Source of the DNA: an uncultured Clostridia bacterium
Lineage (GTDB): Bacteria > Bacillota > Clostridia > TANB77 > CAG-508
Reading direction: 5' to 3'
Length of the DNA stretch: 64,000 bases
Assembly: GCA_934154445.1 (NCBI GenBank)
Contig: CAKPGC010000001.1
Coordinates: forward strand, 164,968-228,967
Shown: positions 8,249 to 18,214 of the stretch, one piece after another
How the letters are laid out: each line of letters begins with the position of its first letter
How positions within the stretch are numbered: the stretch's first letter is position 1
Notes under the pieces: model-generated
What the model saw: only the letters and a program-made list of their open reading frames with translations
Databases searched by the model: none
Told to the model about the DNA's origin: nothing
Made by a program: the position numbers and the translations under genes

Positions 8249-9164
8249 TATCACCTCCTAAACTTGCTTTATCTTCTTGCTCTAGTTTTTCAAGTTCTTC
8301 TAATTCTTTTTTATTTTTTAATTCTTCTTCATCAATTTGTTCTCTTGCAATATCTTTTATAATTTTAACGTCTTTAACATCATATTTTTTATATGTATAA
8401 ACTCCGTCTTCATTTTTAAATTTTACCCTTAATTTTTCTTTTAAGACTTCTATACTATCAACTTCGCCTTCTCCATCTTCTGTTTTAACAATTGCACCTA
8501 TATTTGGAAGTTTCTTTATTTTTTCTTCATACACTTCATTTTCGTACTTTAAACAGCACATAAGTCTTCCACAATTTCCTGATATTTTAGATGGATTTAA
8601 TGATATATTTTGTTCTTTTGCCATTTTTATTGATACAGTTTCAAAATCACTTAAAAATGTACAACAACACAATTCTCTACCACATACACCATTTCCACCA
8701 ATTCTTTTAACCTCGTCTCTGACTCCTATTTGTCTCATTTCTATTCTAGTTTTATATATAGCAGCCAAATCTCTTACTAATTCTCTAAAGTCCACTCTCC
8801 CATCAGCTGTAAAATAAAATATAACTTTACTGTTATCAAATTTACACTCGACTTCTGTAAGTTCCATGCTTAATCCATGCTCTTTTATTTTTTCAGTACA
8901 AACTTTAAATGCTTCTTTTTCTATTTTTTTACATTCTTCATGTCTTTTAGTATCTTTATAAGTTGCTATTCTTAACACTTTTTTTAATGGTGCTACAACT
9001 TTTTCATCTTCAACATATCTGTTAGAAATCAATACTTCTGCATATTCTTCCCCTTGTGAAGTTTCAACTACTACTTTATCTCCCTTTTTTACTTTTAATC
9101 CTTTTGGATTAAAAAAATATATTTTTCCTAGTTTTTTAAATCTTATTCCTATTATATTTTTCAA
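8235..9164 (-). CDS. ricT: RicT/YaaT family PSP1-domain regulator
   Basis: RicT (YaaT) works with RicA and RicF to stimulate RNase Y-dependent mRNA processing and, in Bacillus, influences sporulation and competence. The 309-residue protein has the PSP1 fold and the typical cysteine clusters GRELCCCTF near residue 160 and CGRLMCCLKYE near residue 195, reported to hold iron-sulfur clusters. The start is TTG at 9164 (MKNIIGIRFKKLG), with AGAGGTGAG upstream; no ATG lies near. It follows holB closely, the order tmk-holB-yaaT seen in many Firmicutes, though tmk is absent here. The C-terminal 30 residues are a charged tail. Confidence 0.93.
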   Translation of the reverse strand: MKNIIGIRFKKLGKIYFFNPKGLKVKKGDKVVVETSQGEEYAEVLISNRYVEDEKVVAPLKKVLRIATYKDTKRHEECKKIEKEAFKVCTEKIKEHGLSMELTEVECKFDNSKVIFYFTADGRVDFRELVRDLAAIYKTRIEMRQIGVRDEVKRIGGNGVCGRELCCCTFLSDFETVSIKMAKEQNISLNPSKISGNCGRLMCCLKYENEVYEEKIKKLPNIGAIVKTEDGEGEVDSIEVLKEKLRVKFKNEDGVYTYKKYDVKDVKIIKDIAREQIDEEELKNKKELEELEKLEQEDKASLGGDNDGI

Positions 9165-9199
9165 TTCTATATCTCACCTCTATTTTGTTAATTTAAATT

Positions 9200-10090
9200 T
9201 TAGTTTACCTGTTCCCATAATTTTAATAACATATTATCTATACACATATCATAATTTGCATTTGATTGCAATCTTTTTTTTGCATCTTCAACTATATTAA
9301 TACATTGTGCATATTTGTTTGACTTTTTGGCCAAGTTTATAAATACTATATTCATGTAATCTAGTATATCAAACTTTTCTTCTTTTGCTTTGTATATTGG
9401 TTCTGACATTTTTAGTATATCAATTTTGTATTTATTTTCTAAACTATATATTATTTTCTCTATTTTTTCATACTCCTCTTGTTTGTCTTGTATCTGTAAT
9501 GCCTTTCCAATACTACCTTGAAATGCATCTAGCATTATTTTACTATTTACTTTATTTTGATAATTCTCTTCCAAAAACTTTTTTATTTCATCATCTTGTA
9601 TTTTATTAAAATGTAGTATCATACATCTCGATTTTATAGTACTAAGAAAAGCATTCTCATTTGAACCTATTAAAATAATTGTAACAAATTCTGGTGGTTC
9701 TTCCAATGTTTTTAATAAACAATTTTGAGCTTCTGTTGTCATCTTATCACTATCATTTATTATATAAACTTTTTTATTTGAAATTATAGGTTTTTCAGCA
9801 ACTTTACTTTGAAATTCTCTTATCTGTTCTATTTTCAGGCTATTTCCATCAGGTTCTATAATTTTAAAATCAGGATTATTATCTGTATCAAATTCTATAC
9901 AAGACTTACAACTACCACAATATTTGTTTTCATCAATACATAAAATCATCTTAGCAAATTCTTTCGCTATTAATTTTTTCCCTATTCCTTCTATTCCTAT
10001 AAATAAGTAGCTATGTGATATTTTATTGTTTTTTACTGAATTTGTTAATAATTCCTTAATTTTATCATTTCCTAATATATTATTAAACAT
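9200..10090 (-). CDS. holB: DNA polymerase III, delta' subunit
   Basis: Delta' is the fixed subunit of the clamp loader that places the beta clamp on DNA. The 296-residue protein has an AAA+ fold with a modified P-loop GIEGIGKK at about residue 32, zinc-binding cysteines in CGSCKSC near residue 58, the TLEEPPE motif, and an SRC motif (KSRCMIL) near residue 153, all characteristic. It lies 36 bases upstream of ricT, the conserved Firmicutes pairing. Confidence 0.92.
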   Translation of the reverse strand: MFNNILGNDKIKELLTNSVKNNKISHSYLFIGIEGIGKKLIAKEFAKMILCIDENKYCGSCKSCIEFDTDNNPDFKIIEPDGNSLKIEQIREFQSKVAEKPIISNKKVYIINDSDKMTTEAQNCLLKTLEEPPEFVTIILIGSNENAFLSTIKSRCMILHFNKIQDDEIKKFLEENYQNKVNSKIMLDAFQGSIGKALQIQDKQEEYEKIEKIIYSLENKYKIDILKMSEPIYKAKEEKFDILDYMNIVFINLAKKSNKYAQCINIVEDAKKRLQSNANYDMCIDNMLLKLWEQVN

Positions 10091-10126
10091 CCTTACTCCT
10101 ATTATTTTTTACTTTACAAACAATTT

Positions 10127-10765
10127 CTAATTTACTTTTCCAAATAAATTTAATGGCCAAATTCTAATCCAAACTTTGCTTTCTATTTTTTCTAATGGAA
10201 TACATCCAAAAGCTCTACAATCTGTACTATGACTTCTATTATCTCCCATTGCAAAAACACAATTTTCTGGAACTATAAAATCTGAAAATCCAGCTCCAAC
10301 AACATCTGTTACAATTCCTTCTTGAAGATAATCTTCTTGCAATTTTTCACCATTTATATACACAAATCCATCTTTTATTTCAACATGTTCTCCTGGTAAA
10401 GCTATTACTCTTTTTATGTAACTATCTTTACCAATCTCTAGTACATAATATTTAAATTTTCCCCATAACCCTGTTGGTTCGTTTTCATACTTTGCTACTG
10501 GATTAGTTTCATCTACCTCATTATATGTATATCTAATTTTGCTTGGAGCTTCAAATGTTATTATATCTCCTCTTTGAGGCATTTTCTTTATTGTTCTATT
10601 CCATCTATTAAGCCATAACCTTTGATCTTGGATTAATGTTGGTTTCATTGATACTTGTTGTACTATTGTAGGTGTTCCTACATAATATCTAAATAGCAGT
10701 GCTAAAACTACTGCTATTATTATACAATATATCCATTCTAATATATCTTTTACTTTTTCATTCAT
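10127..10765 (-). CDS. lepB: Signal peptidase I
   Basis: This membrane serine protease removes signal peptides from exported proteins. The 212 residues show one N-terminal transmembrane segment (about 11-30), the catalytic serine in VSMKPTL, the catalytic lysine in YIKRVIALPGEHVEI, and the C-terminal box GDNRSHSTDCR. An insertion of about 30 residues between the serine and lysine boxes is slightly longer than in minimal Gram-positive enzymes. It is 36 bases from holB and in the same direction. Likely substrates in this window are the adhesin at 44.4-48.7 kb and the D,D-carboxypeptidase. Confidence 0.94.
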   Translation of the reverse strand: MNEKVKDILEWIYCIIIAVVLALLFRYYVGTPTIVQQVSMKPTLIQDQRLWLNRWNRTIKKMPQRGDIITFEAPSKIRYTYNEVDETNPVAKYENEPTGLWGKFKYYVLEIGKDSYIKRVIALPGEHVEIKDGFVYINGEKLQEDYLQEGIVTDVVGAGFSDFIVPENCVFAMGDNRSHSTDCRAFGCIPLEKIESKVWIRIWPLNLFGKVN

Positions 10766-10889
10766 TTGTATTTTTCTCCTAACAATTAAGTTTTTATGCT
10801 TTATACATTATACATTAAATTATAAGATTTATCAATAAAATATCGAATTATTTTTAGTTTAATTCATATAAATATTATAGAGGTATTTT

Positions 10890-11438
10890 ATGAAAAATAA
10901 AAAAAAGATTTTAATGTTTCAAGTATTTAGTATAATTTTTACTATGATTTTAGGAACATTACTTCATTTTACTTATAAATGGTCAAATTACAATTCTTTT
11001 GTTGCTTTGTTTAGTGCTGTCAATGAAAGTACATGGGAACATTTAAAATTATTATTTTTTCCAATGTTGTTAACAACAATAATAGGCTATTTTTATATAG
11101 GAAAAAATATACCTAATTTTTTATGTTCAAAACTAATAGGAATTGTAACGTCAATTTTATTTACAATAATATTCTTTTATACTTACACTGGTATATTAGG
11201 TACTAATATTTCATTTATTGACATAAGTATATTTTTTATTGCTGTATTATTAGGTGAATATACCACATACAAATTTTTATTATCGGATTCTTCTTGTAAT
11301 AAAAGAGTTTCTATTATAGTATTAACAATATTATTAATCTCCTTCTTTTTATTTACATTTGTTCCACCTAAAATAGGATTATTTAAAGATCCTATTTTAA
11401 ATGATTTTGGAATTACCAAAAATAGGATTGAAAGCTAA
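10890..11438 (+). CDS. Five-segment membrane protein (DUF6512-like)
   Basis: A 182-residue hydrophobic protein with about five transmembrane helices and the conserved-looking stretch SAVNESTWEHLKLLFFPM, which I associate with the DUF6512 family of uncharacterised Firmicutes membrane proteins. Function is unknown. It is a single gene running against its neighbours, with GAGG upstream of ATG 10890 and a strong terminator that overlaps its stop codon. Confidence 0.8.
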   Translation: MKNKKKILMFQVFSIIFTMILGTLLHFTYKWSNYNSFVALFSAVNESTWEHLKLLFFPMLLTTIIGYFYIGKNIPNFLCSKLIGIVTSILFTIIFFYTYTGILGTNISFIDISIFFIAVLLGEYTTYKFLLSDSSCNKRVSIIVLTILLISFFLFTFVPPKIGLFKDPILNDFGITKNRIES

Positions 11439-11455
11439 ACTTTCAATCCTATTTT
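11419..11455. terminator. Bidirectional terminator between the membrane protein and the kinase gene
   Basis: A 16-bp perfect stem (AAAATAGGATTGAAAG and complement) has a 5-base loop that contains part of the membrane-protein stop codon. The kinase gene on the other strand ends at 11456, so both genes use it. Confidence 0.9.
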
Positions 11456-12823
11456 TTATTGTTTGGTCGGAATACGTATTACAACCTCTGTTCCTTCTCC
11501 AACTTTACTTTTGATATCAATACTTCCACCATTTTTATCCAAAATTTCCTTAGCAATAGAAAGACCTAGTCCTGTTCCTCCCATCTCTCTTGTACGAGCC
11601 TTATCTACTCTATAAAATCTTTCAAAAATTCTAGATAAATCATCTTCAGGAATCCCAATACCATTATCAAATATTTTTATATAAGCATCATTATAGACAA
11701 ATCCTACATATATTTTTATTTCTCCATTATTTGGGGTATATTTTATACTATTAGTTAAAATATTTAAAACTACTCTTTCTATGTCGTCCTTATCTGCATA
11801 GACTGGCGGTACATCAGCTGTGACAAAACAATTAACTTTATGACCTTTTTTCTTTATCTCTATTGCCAATTTCTCCTGACATTGTTTTACTAAGTCACCC
11901 AAATCAAATGATTCTTTTTGCGTTTTCTTTTTATTACTATCATATCTAGAAAGCGTTAATAAGTCTGTTACTAATCTTGCCATTCTTCTTGATTCAGACG
12001 AAATAACATTTAAAAATTTGCTTTGAGTTTCTTCATCATACCCTCCTTCTAAAAGAGTATCCGCATATCCCATTATAGATGTTATAGGTGTCTTTAATTC
12101 ATGTGATACATCTGCAACTAATTCTTTTTGCATATTATCTAATTTTACATGTTCGGTAATATCTTGAATTACAGCAATTACACCATCTGGCAACTCATCT
12201 TCATTTTTAAATGGTGCAAACAAAACTTTAACATATCCATCATCAACTTGAATTCTCTGTTCTGTAGATGTCCATGTTTCTAAGTAAATTACTTTTTCCA
12301 TATTTATATCTAACTTAAATTTTCCAAAAATATCATCAAAAGTATTGTCTTCAGGACTAATACTTAAAAACTTTTTAGCTGCAGGATTTATTAGTATTAT
12401 TTCTCCTTGCATATTAAAAGCAATAATTCCATCTGTCATGTGTAACAAAATTGTTTCTATTTGATTTTTTCTAGACGAAACCTCATTAAGCTTGTCCTTT
12501 AATTCTGCTCTTTCATCACTTTTAATATATTTATTTTTAGGACAAATTACAAATTTTGATAAATATGCTGAAATAGTAATTGCTGAAACCACATATACTA
12601 TAATTATAGTTGCCACTGATTTTTCAGCTTGCTCATATAATCTACTTTTCTCTTGCTCCAAATTATTTTGTTGTGTTTGAGCATCATTTAAACCTGTTTT
12701 CTCTTCAATAAGTTGTGGTATTTGTGCCAAAGAATTTAAATACATAAATCCCAACATTCCTATAAGTACTAGTCCTATTAATATTGAAATTAATATAATT
12801 TTAGATTTTACATTTTTATACAT
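11456..12823 (-). CDS. Sensor histidine kinase (WalK/PhoR-like), no partner regulator nearby
   Basis: A membrane sensor kinase of 455 residues. It has transmembrane segments at about 8-30 and 73-92 bracketing a short extracellular loop, then a PAS domain (about 125-230), a dimerisation domain with the phospho-acceptor in DVSHELKTPITS near residue 243, and a HATPase domain with N-box NILTNSIKYT, G1 box DNGIGIPEDD and G2 box GGTGLGLSI. No response-regulator gene is adjacent. The gene directly follows murG in the same direction, suggesting a link with cell-envelope status like that of WalK. The cluster linkage is seen; the role is inferred. Confidence 0.92.
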   Translation of the reverse strand: MYKNVKSKIILISILIGLVLIGMLGFMYLNSLAQIPQLIEEKTGLNDAQTQQNNLEQEKSRLYEQAEKSVATIIIVYVVSAITISAYLSKFVICPKNKYIKSDERAELKDKLNEVSSRKNQIETILLHMTDGIIAFNMQGEIILINPAAKKFLSISPEDNTFDDIFGKFKLDINMEKVIYLETWTSTEQRIQVDDGYVKVLFAPFKNEDELPDGVIAVIQDITEHVKLDNMQKELVADVSHELKTPITSIMGYADTLLEGGYDEETQSKFLNVISSESRRMARLVTDLLTLSRYDSNKKKTQKESFDLGDLVKQCQEKLAIEIKKKGHKVNCFVTADVPPVYADKDDIERVVLNILTNSIKYTPNNGEIKIYVGFVYNDAYIKIFDNGIGIPEDDLSRIFERFYRVDKARTREMGGTGLGLSIAKEILDKNGGSIDIKSKVGEGTEVVIRIPTKQ

Positions 12824-12888
12824 TTTACTTTCTCCTATATAAATTCATTAAAGCAATTTGCGTTTTTTACATTATAAATTATAATTTA

Positions 12889-14007
12889 CTATTTTCTAAC
12901 CAACTTTAAAATTTCTTTGTAAATTTTATCTTCCACATCATGAGTAGCAACTTTTAAAGCATTGTTTGACATTTGTAATTCTTTGTTTTTATCTAAAACT
13001 ATTTCTTCTATTTGTGCATTTAATTTTTTATAATTTAATTCATCATTTAATATAATTTTAGCAGCTTTAATATTCTCAAGTACTTTTGCATTATAAAGTT
13101 GATGATTTCCACTTACGTTAGGTAATGGTATTAATATTGATGGTTTTCCCAAATTAGATATTTCTGTTATTGTCATTGCTCCACTTCTTGCAACAATCAA
13201 ATTTGAAACATTCATTATTTCTTCCATATTATATATGTATGGAACTATTTTTGCATTTTCAATATTATTTATACTAACATTTTTATCCTGTAATTGTTGT
13301 TTTATAATGTCGTACTGTTTTGGACCTGTTGCCCACATTATTTGATAGTTTTTGTTTAATTTATTTTTTAATATTTCTAGAATAGATTCATTAATTCTTT
13401 GTGCTCCCTGGCTTCCCCCAAAAATTAAGACGATTGGTTTGTTTTCATTTAATCCTGCACTTTTTATTATATTTAATTTTTCGTTAATGCTATAATCTTT
13501 TTTTGTTATTTTTACCGGTGTTCCTGTAAAAACTATCTTTTTTGCATTCTTTATTCTACTTTCCGCATCTTTAAAAGAAACTAAAATTGTATCTGTCTTT
13601 TTGGCAAGCATTTTTACAGCTTTTCCTGGGAATGCATTACTCTCATGTAGCAAAGTAGGAATACCTAAATTATGTGCAGCTGATATAGTAGCCCCACAAA
13701 TATATCCACCTGTACCAATTACTATATCAGGATTAAATTCCTTAATAATTTTCTTAGCTTCTCCATATCCCTTGAATGTTTTATATAACTTTTTGATATT
13801 ATCAATGCTCAACTTTTTACTTAAACCATAAGCATCTATTGTTTTTAATTCATAGCCTGATCTCGGAACCAAATCATTTTCTAACCCTCTTGTTGTTCCT
13901 ATAAAAATAATCTCTGAATTTTTTTCTTCTTGTTTTATTTTATTTGCAATAGCAATCCCAGGATTTATGTGTCCACCTGTACCTGCTGCAGCAATAATGA
14001 CTCTCAT
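12889..14007 (-). CDS. murG: UDP-GlcNAc:lipid I N-acetylglucosaminyltransferase
   Basis: MurG converts lipid I to lipid II on the inner face of the membrane, the last cytoplasmic step of peptidoglycan precursor synthesis. The 372-residue protein has the N-terminal AAAGTGGHINPG motif, IGTGGYICG near residue 92, and the C-terminal donor-binding region with GGSQGAQRIN and ARSGAMTITE. ATG 14007 is chosen because AGGAGG is 6-7 bases upstream; a longer frame to 14040 would overlap ftsW. The ribosome site lies within the last codons of ftsW once the ftsW frame is corrected, so the two genes are coupled. Confidence 0.96.
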   Translation of the reverse strand: MRVIIAAAGTGGHINPGIAIANKIKQEEKNSEIIFIGTTRGLENDLVPRSGYELKTIDAYGLSKKLSIDNIKKLYKTFKGYGEAKKIIKEFNPDIVIGTGGYICGATISAAHNLGIPTLLHESNAFPGKAVKMLAKKTDTILVSFKDAESRIKNAKKIVFTGTPVKITKKDYSINEKLNIIKSAGLNENKPIVLIFGGSQGAQRINESILEILKNKLNKNYQIMWATGPKQYDIIKQQLQDKNVSINNIENAKIVPYIYNMEEIMNVSNLIVARSGAMTITEISNLGKPSILIPLPNVSGNHQLYNAKVLENIKAAKIILNDELNYKKLNAQIEEIVLDKNKELQMSNNALKVATHDVEDKIYKEILKLVRK

Positions 14008-14017
14008 ATTATTCCTC

Positions 14018-15155
14018 CTAATTCTCTTTTGCACCTGCACGTGAAATATTTAGTAAAACTCCCATTTCACACAATAAAATAAATAACGCCGTACCACCGG
14101 TAACTAAAAAATGGTAATGGCATACCTGTTGCCGGCATTGACGAAGTAACAACAGCTACATTTATTATAACTTGTATAGCAACCAATGAAGTAATTCCAA
14201 CAGCCACCAAACTACCAAACATGTCTGGAGCCTTCATTGAAATTAAAATTCCTCTCCAAATAAAAATTGCAAATAAAATCAAAACAACTGCACATCCTAT
14301 AAATCCAATTTCTTCTGCTAAAATAGAAAAAATAAAATCATTATGTGGTTCTGGTATATACAAGTATTTTTGTTTACTATCTCCAAGTCCTACGCCAAAT
14401 AATCCACCTGATCCAATTGCATACAAACTTTGTACAACTTGCCATCCCTCATCATTTTTATATTTAAATGGATCCAAAAATGTAACAAATCTTTCTAATC
14501 TATAAGGTGCCATTGCTATAAGTCCTGCCAATCCCGGAATACCAACTCCTAATCCAGTAAACAAAAAGTGTTTAAATTTGCATCCAGCTACTATCATCAT
14601 AATACAAACAATTCCAAGTATAACCACTGATGCACTCAAATGTGGTTGTAATAATAGTAAGCCTATTATTGGTACAACAAATAAACAATGTTTTATTAAT
14701 CCTTTTCCATATAATCCTAATTCGTCTCTATTTTTTACTAATATTCCAGCATAAAAAATTATCATTAAAAATTTAACTATCTCTGATGGTTGAAAAGACA
14801 ATGTTTCCGTAATATATATCCATCTTTTTGCTCCATTAACTTCTTTACCCGCTACTTTAACTGCTACAAGCAATAGAATTGAAATCCACCATGCATGTTT
14901 ATAAAATTTTTGATAAAAACGGTAATCAATCTTAGAAATAAATACCATAGCTATTAACCCTAAAATCGCAAAAATCAGTTGTTTTGAAAAATAACTATAA
15001 CTGTTTCCATATTTAGACAATGCTGAAGGCGAACTGGCAGATAAGACCATTACCAGCCCAACTCCTAATAATAGCAAAACTGTTATTACTAATGTAAAAT
15101 CTATTGGATTATTTAAGAAACTTGAAAAATTCTTTTCTTTTTTCTTTTTCGCCAT
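14018..15155 (-). CDS. ftsW: Lipid II polymerase FtsW/SpoVE with a CGG +1 frameshift site
   Basis: This SEDS-family glycosyltransferase polymerises lipid II for division or spore-cortex septa. About ten transmembrane segments are visible, with KRWIYI, QPSEIVKFLMI, FIFSILAEEIGF and GMPLPFFSY. At codon 353 the zero frame reads TAC CGG TGG and runs to a premature stop at 14067. Reading CGGT (14096-14099) as one glycine gives FFSYGGTALFILLCEMG and a normal end, GVLLNISRAGAKEN, at TAG 14018-14020. The length is then 3n+1 and 378 residues, typical for FtsW/SpoVE. ATG 15155 has AGGAGG 7 bases upstream; a TTG two codons earlier is less likely. Either the site is recoded or the gene is broken within its most conserved motif. 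Confidence 0.9.
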
Positions 15156-15174
15156 TTCCAATCCTCCTACTTTT

Positions 15175-16173
15175 TTATATAATCTTTAGTCCTATAAAAC
15201 ATGAAATTAAAGTTATTAAAGAAAATACGACTACAACTTTATTTTCTTTCCATCCAGATAATTCAAAATGATGATGCAATGGTGCCATTTTAAATATTCT
15301 ATTTCCAGTTTTCTTAAAATATGCTACTTGTAATATTACAGATAATGTTTCTAAAACAGGAATTATTGCTATTATTAATAATAACAATGGCATTTTTAAA
15401 TATAACGCTAGGCCTGATATTACACCACCCAACATTAATGATCCTGTATCACCCATAAAAACTTTAGCTGGATGTAAATTAAATATCAAAAATCCTAAAA
15501 CTGCACCTATCACAATGCTTCCAAATATTGATATTTCATATACTTGGTTACTTATTCCTATTACTGTTAAGCATGTTATAATAATTGCTGAAACACTTGA
15601 TGATAGTCCATCTATACCATCTGTAAGGTTAACTGCATTTGTAGTTGCAAGAATTACTATAGTCGCAAGTGGTATATAAATAAATATCGGAATATCAATG
15701 TACATTTTTAGTATAGGTATGTATGTTTCAGTTCCTATTTTTAAACCTTGCACTAAAAACACAACATAAGCTACAGCTATAATTAATAAACCTATCATTT
15801 TATAGCTTGGCTTCAATCCTTCTGTATTTTTTAAAACTAATTTTTTAAAATCATCTATAAATCCTACCATTCCAAAACCTATTGTAATCAACAATAATGG
15901 TAATAACTTCTTTCCTAACTCTTCATTTCCTGTAATAGATAAAAACATATATGAACATGTGACAGAAATAATAATAGAAATTATCATTATTATTCCACCC
16001 ATTGTAGGTGTTCCCTGTTTTTTTAAATGAGATGCAGGTCCATCATCTCTTTCTATTTGCCCTACCTTTAATTTTTTTAATATTGGTATTGTTATTAATC
16101 CACAAACTACTGAAATCACAAATGTAGCCAGCAATACTTTTATCTCAAAATTCAATTTTATCAAACCTTTCAT
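15175..16173 (-). CDS. mraY: Phospho-N-acetylmuramoyl-pentapeptide transferase
   Basis: MraY attaches phospho-MurNAc-pentapeptide to undecaprenyl phosphate to make lipid I. The 332-residue polytopic protein shows KKQGTPTMGGI near residue 50, DDFKKL near 106, NLTDGIDGL near 180, GDTGSLMLGG near 240, and the histidine motif APLHHHFELSGW near 298. It lies between murE and ftsW. The start is uncertain: ATG 16173 has only a weak site, and TTG codons 4 or 7 residues in are possible. The sequence just upstream carries the small inverted repeat CGTTTA-ACGA-TAAACG. Confidence 0.96.
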   Translation of the reverse strand: MKGLIKLNFEIKVLLATFVISVVCGLITIPILKKLKVGQIERDDGPASHLKKQGTPTMGGIIMIISIIISVTCSYMFLSITGNEELGKKLLPLLLITIGFGMVGFIDDFKKLVLKNTEGLKPSYKMIGLLIIAVAYVVFLVQGLKIGTETYIPILKMYIDIPIFIYIPLATIVILATTNAVNLTDGIDGLSSSVSAIIITCLTVIGISNQVYEISIFGSIVIGAVLGFLIFNLHPAKVFMGDTGSLMLGGVISGLALYLKMPLLLLIIAIIPVLETLSVILQVAYFKKTGNRIFKMAPLHHHFELSGWKENKVVVVFSLITLISCFIGLKII

Positions 16174-16242
16174 TTTCTTCGTTCGTTTATCGTTAAACGT
16201 AATTTTTACAAAATTTTGTCTAACACTTCTTATAATTTATTG

Positions 16243-17718
16243 CTATTTACTAATTTTATTTATAATATCTCTAACTATAACTCTTTCATCAAATGGATAC
16301 TTAACTCCATTTATTTCTTGATAAGGTTCATGTCCCTTACCTGCTAGTATAATAATATCTCTTTTATTAGCCATTTTGATAGCATGTTCAATAGCTTCAA
16401 CTCTATCAACAACAACCTCATATTTACCTTTTGTTTTCTTTATTCCTTCCTCAATTTGATTAACAATTTTTTGAGGATCTTCAGTTCTAGGATTATCAGA
16501 TGTAACTATTGTATAGTCTGCAATTTTTCCTGATATTTCTCCCATTATTGGTCTTTTTCCAGAGTCTCTATCTCCTCCACAACCAAATACAGAAATTACT
16601 CTACCTCTCGTATAGCTTTTAGCTGCTTGTAATATATTCTGTAGGCTTTCTGGTGAATGAGCATAATCTATCATTATAGTCAAATCTAATTTGTTATCAA
16701 CTAACTCAGATCTTCCAGGCACTCTAACTTCTTCTAATGCTTGAATTATAATTTCTGGAGAGATTCCAAATTTTTGTGCAACACATATTGCAGCAAGTGA
16801 ATTGTATACACTAAATCTACCAGGTATACCTGTTTTTACTCTCTCATTTCTATCAGTTATTTTAACCCTGAAATCCACATAAGAATTTGTGATTGTTATG
16901 TCCTTTGCTAAAACATTTGCAAAATTATCAATTCCATAAGTTACTATATTACTTTCAGGAAATAATTTTGGTATTTTAGCAGTATGTAAATCATCGGCAT
17001 TCACAATTCCAGTTTTACACATTTCAAATAGTCTTAATTTTGAATTAAAATAATCTTGCATATCCGGATGTTCTTTTTCACTTATATGATCTTCTGAAAA
17101 ATTTGTAAATAATACTATATCAAATTGACATCCATCAACTCTATGTAGTTTTAAACTTTGTGATGAAACCTCCATTACACATACTTCTACGCCTTGGTCT
17201 ACCATAAGTCTGAATATTTGTTGTAATTCTAAGCTTTCAGGTGTTGTTCTATCACTGTCTTTAATTCTTTTTCCATTTATGTAAGTTGCAATTGTCCCAA
17301 TTAATCCTACTTTTTTGCCAGCTTTTTCTAATATTTCTTTTATCATAAAAGTCGTTGTTGTCTTTCCTTTTGTTCCAGTAACCCCTATCAATTTTAATTG
17401 TGCTGATGGATTACCATAAAAATTTGATGAACAAATCGCTAAAGCCTCTCTTGTATCTTTAACCATTAAGATTGTTATATCATCAGGTATATTCAAAGAT
17501 TTCAAGTCACAACCTTCTTGTACCATTACACATTTAGCTCCATTTTCAATTGCACTTTCCACAAATTTATGTCCATCTGTTGAAAAGCCTTTAATTGCAA
17601 CAAACATATAGCCTTCTTTAACTTCTTTTGAGTTTTTTTCTATTCCTTCAATGTCTATATCTATATTTCCCTTAGCTTTTATTCCCTCTAATCCTACTAA
17701 TATTTTCTTTAATTCCAT
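16243..17718 (-). CDS. murE: UDP-MurNAc-L-Ala-D-Glu:meso-diaminopimelate ligase
   Basis: MurE adds the third amino acid of the stem peptide. The 491-residue ligase has the ATP loop GVTGTKGKTTTTF near residue 109, the central-domain motif DYAHSPESL, and the substrate motif SDNPRTEDP near residue 404. DNPR is the form associated with meso-diaminopimelate rather than lysine, so the cell wall is probably of the Dap type. AAGGGATG lies ahead of the start. A 24-bp imperfect inverted repeat (TTGTAG...CTACAA) lies between this gene and the PBP 3' end and may be a weak terminator or control site. Confidence 0.96.
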   Translation of the reverse strand: MELKKILVGLEGIKAKGNIDIDIEGIEKNSKEVKEGYMFVAIKGFSTDGHKFVESAIENGAKCVMVQEGCDLKSLNIPDDITILMVKDTREALAICSSNFYGNPSAQLKLIGVTGTKGKTTTTFMIKEILEKAGKKVGLIGTIATYINGKRIKDSDRTTPESLELQQIFRLMVDQGVEVCVMEVSSQSLKLHRVDGCQFDIVLFTNFSEDHISEKEHPDMQDYFNSKLRLFEMCKTGIVNADDLHTAKIPKLFPESNIVTYGIDNFANVLAKDITITNSYVDFRVKITDRNERVKTGIPGRFSVYNSLAAICVAQKFGISPEIIIQALEEVRVPGRSELVDNKLDLTIMIDYAHSPESLQNILQAAKSYTRGRVISVFGCGGDRDSGKRPIMGEISGKIADYTIVTSDNPRTEDPQKIVNQIEEGIKKTKGKYEVVVDRVEAIEHAIKMANKRDIIILAGKGHEPYQEINGVKYPFDERVIVRDIINKISK

Positions 17719-17817
17719 TTAGAATCATCCCTTCAATTTATTATGTTTTGTAGTCAAAATTTTGTCTACAATTTTTTTACATTATATAACTAATTTTTGT
17801 TTTTGTATAGGGTTTTT

Positions 17818-18118
17818 TTAATATTTCGCATAAACTTTACTGCCTTTATTGACTGTTATACCCTCTTTAGGAGTCTGTTCAATAATAATTACATTTTCCT
17901 TATCTAATTCATCTGAATTATTTTCTATACTAAGTTCCAATCCTAATTCTTTAACTGTTTTTTCAGCCTCTTTAATATTCATACCTTCTATTTGAGGTAC
18001 TTTAATATGTTCAACCTGTTCAACTTCATCTTGATTTCCTTGTTTTACTTCTAAATATGGTAAAATTTCGTTAAAAATCTGTCCACCTACGGGTGCTGCA
18101 ACACCACCTCCTTGGTGT
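17818..18118 (-). CDS. Detached 3' part of the class B PBP gene (PASTA domain)
   Basis: An open stretch on the minus strand, with no start codon, runs from the 14-bp core at 18105-18118 to TAA 17818-17820. It begins HQGGGVAAPVGGQIFNEIL, the last helix of a penicillin-binding transpeptidase domain, followed by one PASTA domain (KVPQIEGMNIKEAEKTVKEL ... EQTPKEGITV). It is the missing end of the gene at 26000-27705, separated from it by the integrated elements. Joining the two at the shared core keeps the frame and gives GEGGHQGGGVAAPVGGQ. Without excision this piece has no evident way to be translated. Confidence 0.92.
18105..18118. other. Attachment-site core, left junction (PBP 3' part / element A)
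   Basis: The 14-bp CACCTCCTTGGTGT occurs three times in the window. Here the left flank is PBP coding sequence and the right flank (ATTTTATTACC) is element DNA that resembles the right flank of the middle copy. Confidence 0.9.
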
Positions 18119-18160
18119 ATTTTATTACCACACTATTCAAGAATAGGGTATAAGGACTAA

Positions 18161-18190
18161 AAAAAGTCATACATATACTATATGACTTTT
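18161..18190 (-). terminator. Terminator at the left end of element A
   Basis: AAAAAGTCATA and TATGACTTTTT arms surround a 9-base loop with T runs on both strands. It follows the minus-strand gene ending at 18215 and would keep element transcripts from entering the PBP 3' part. Confidence 0.8.
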
Positions 18191-18214
18191 TAAATCTATT
18201 AATAATAAACTACT

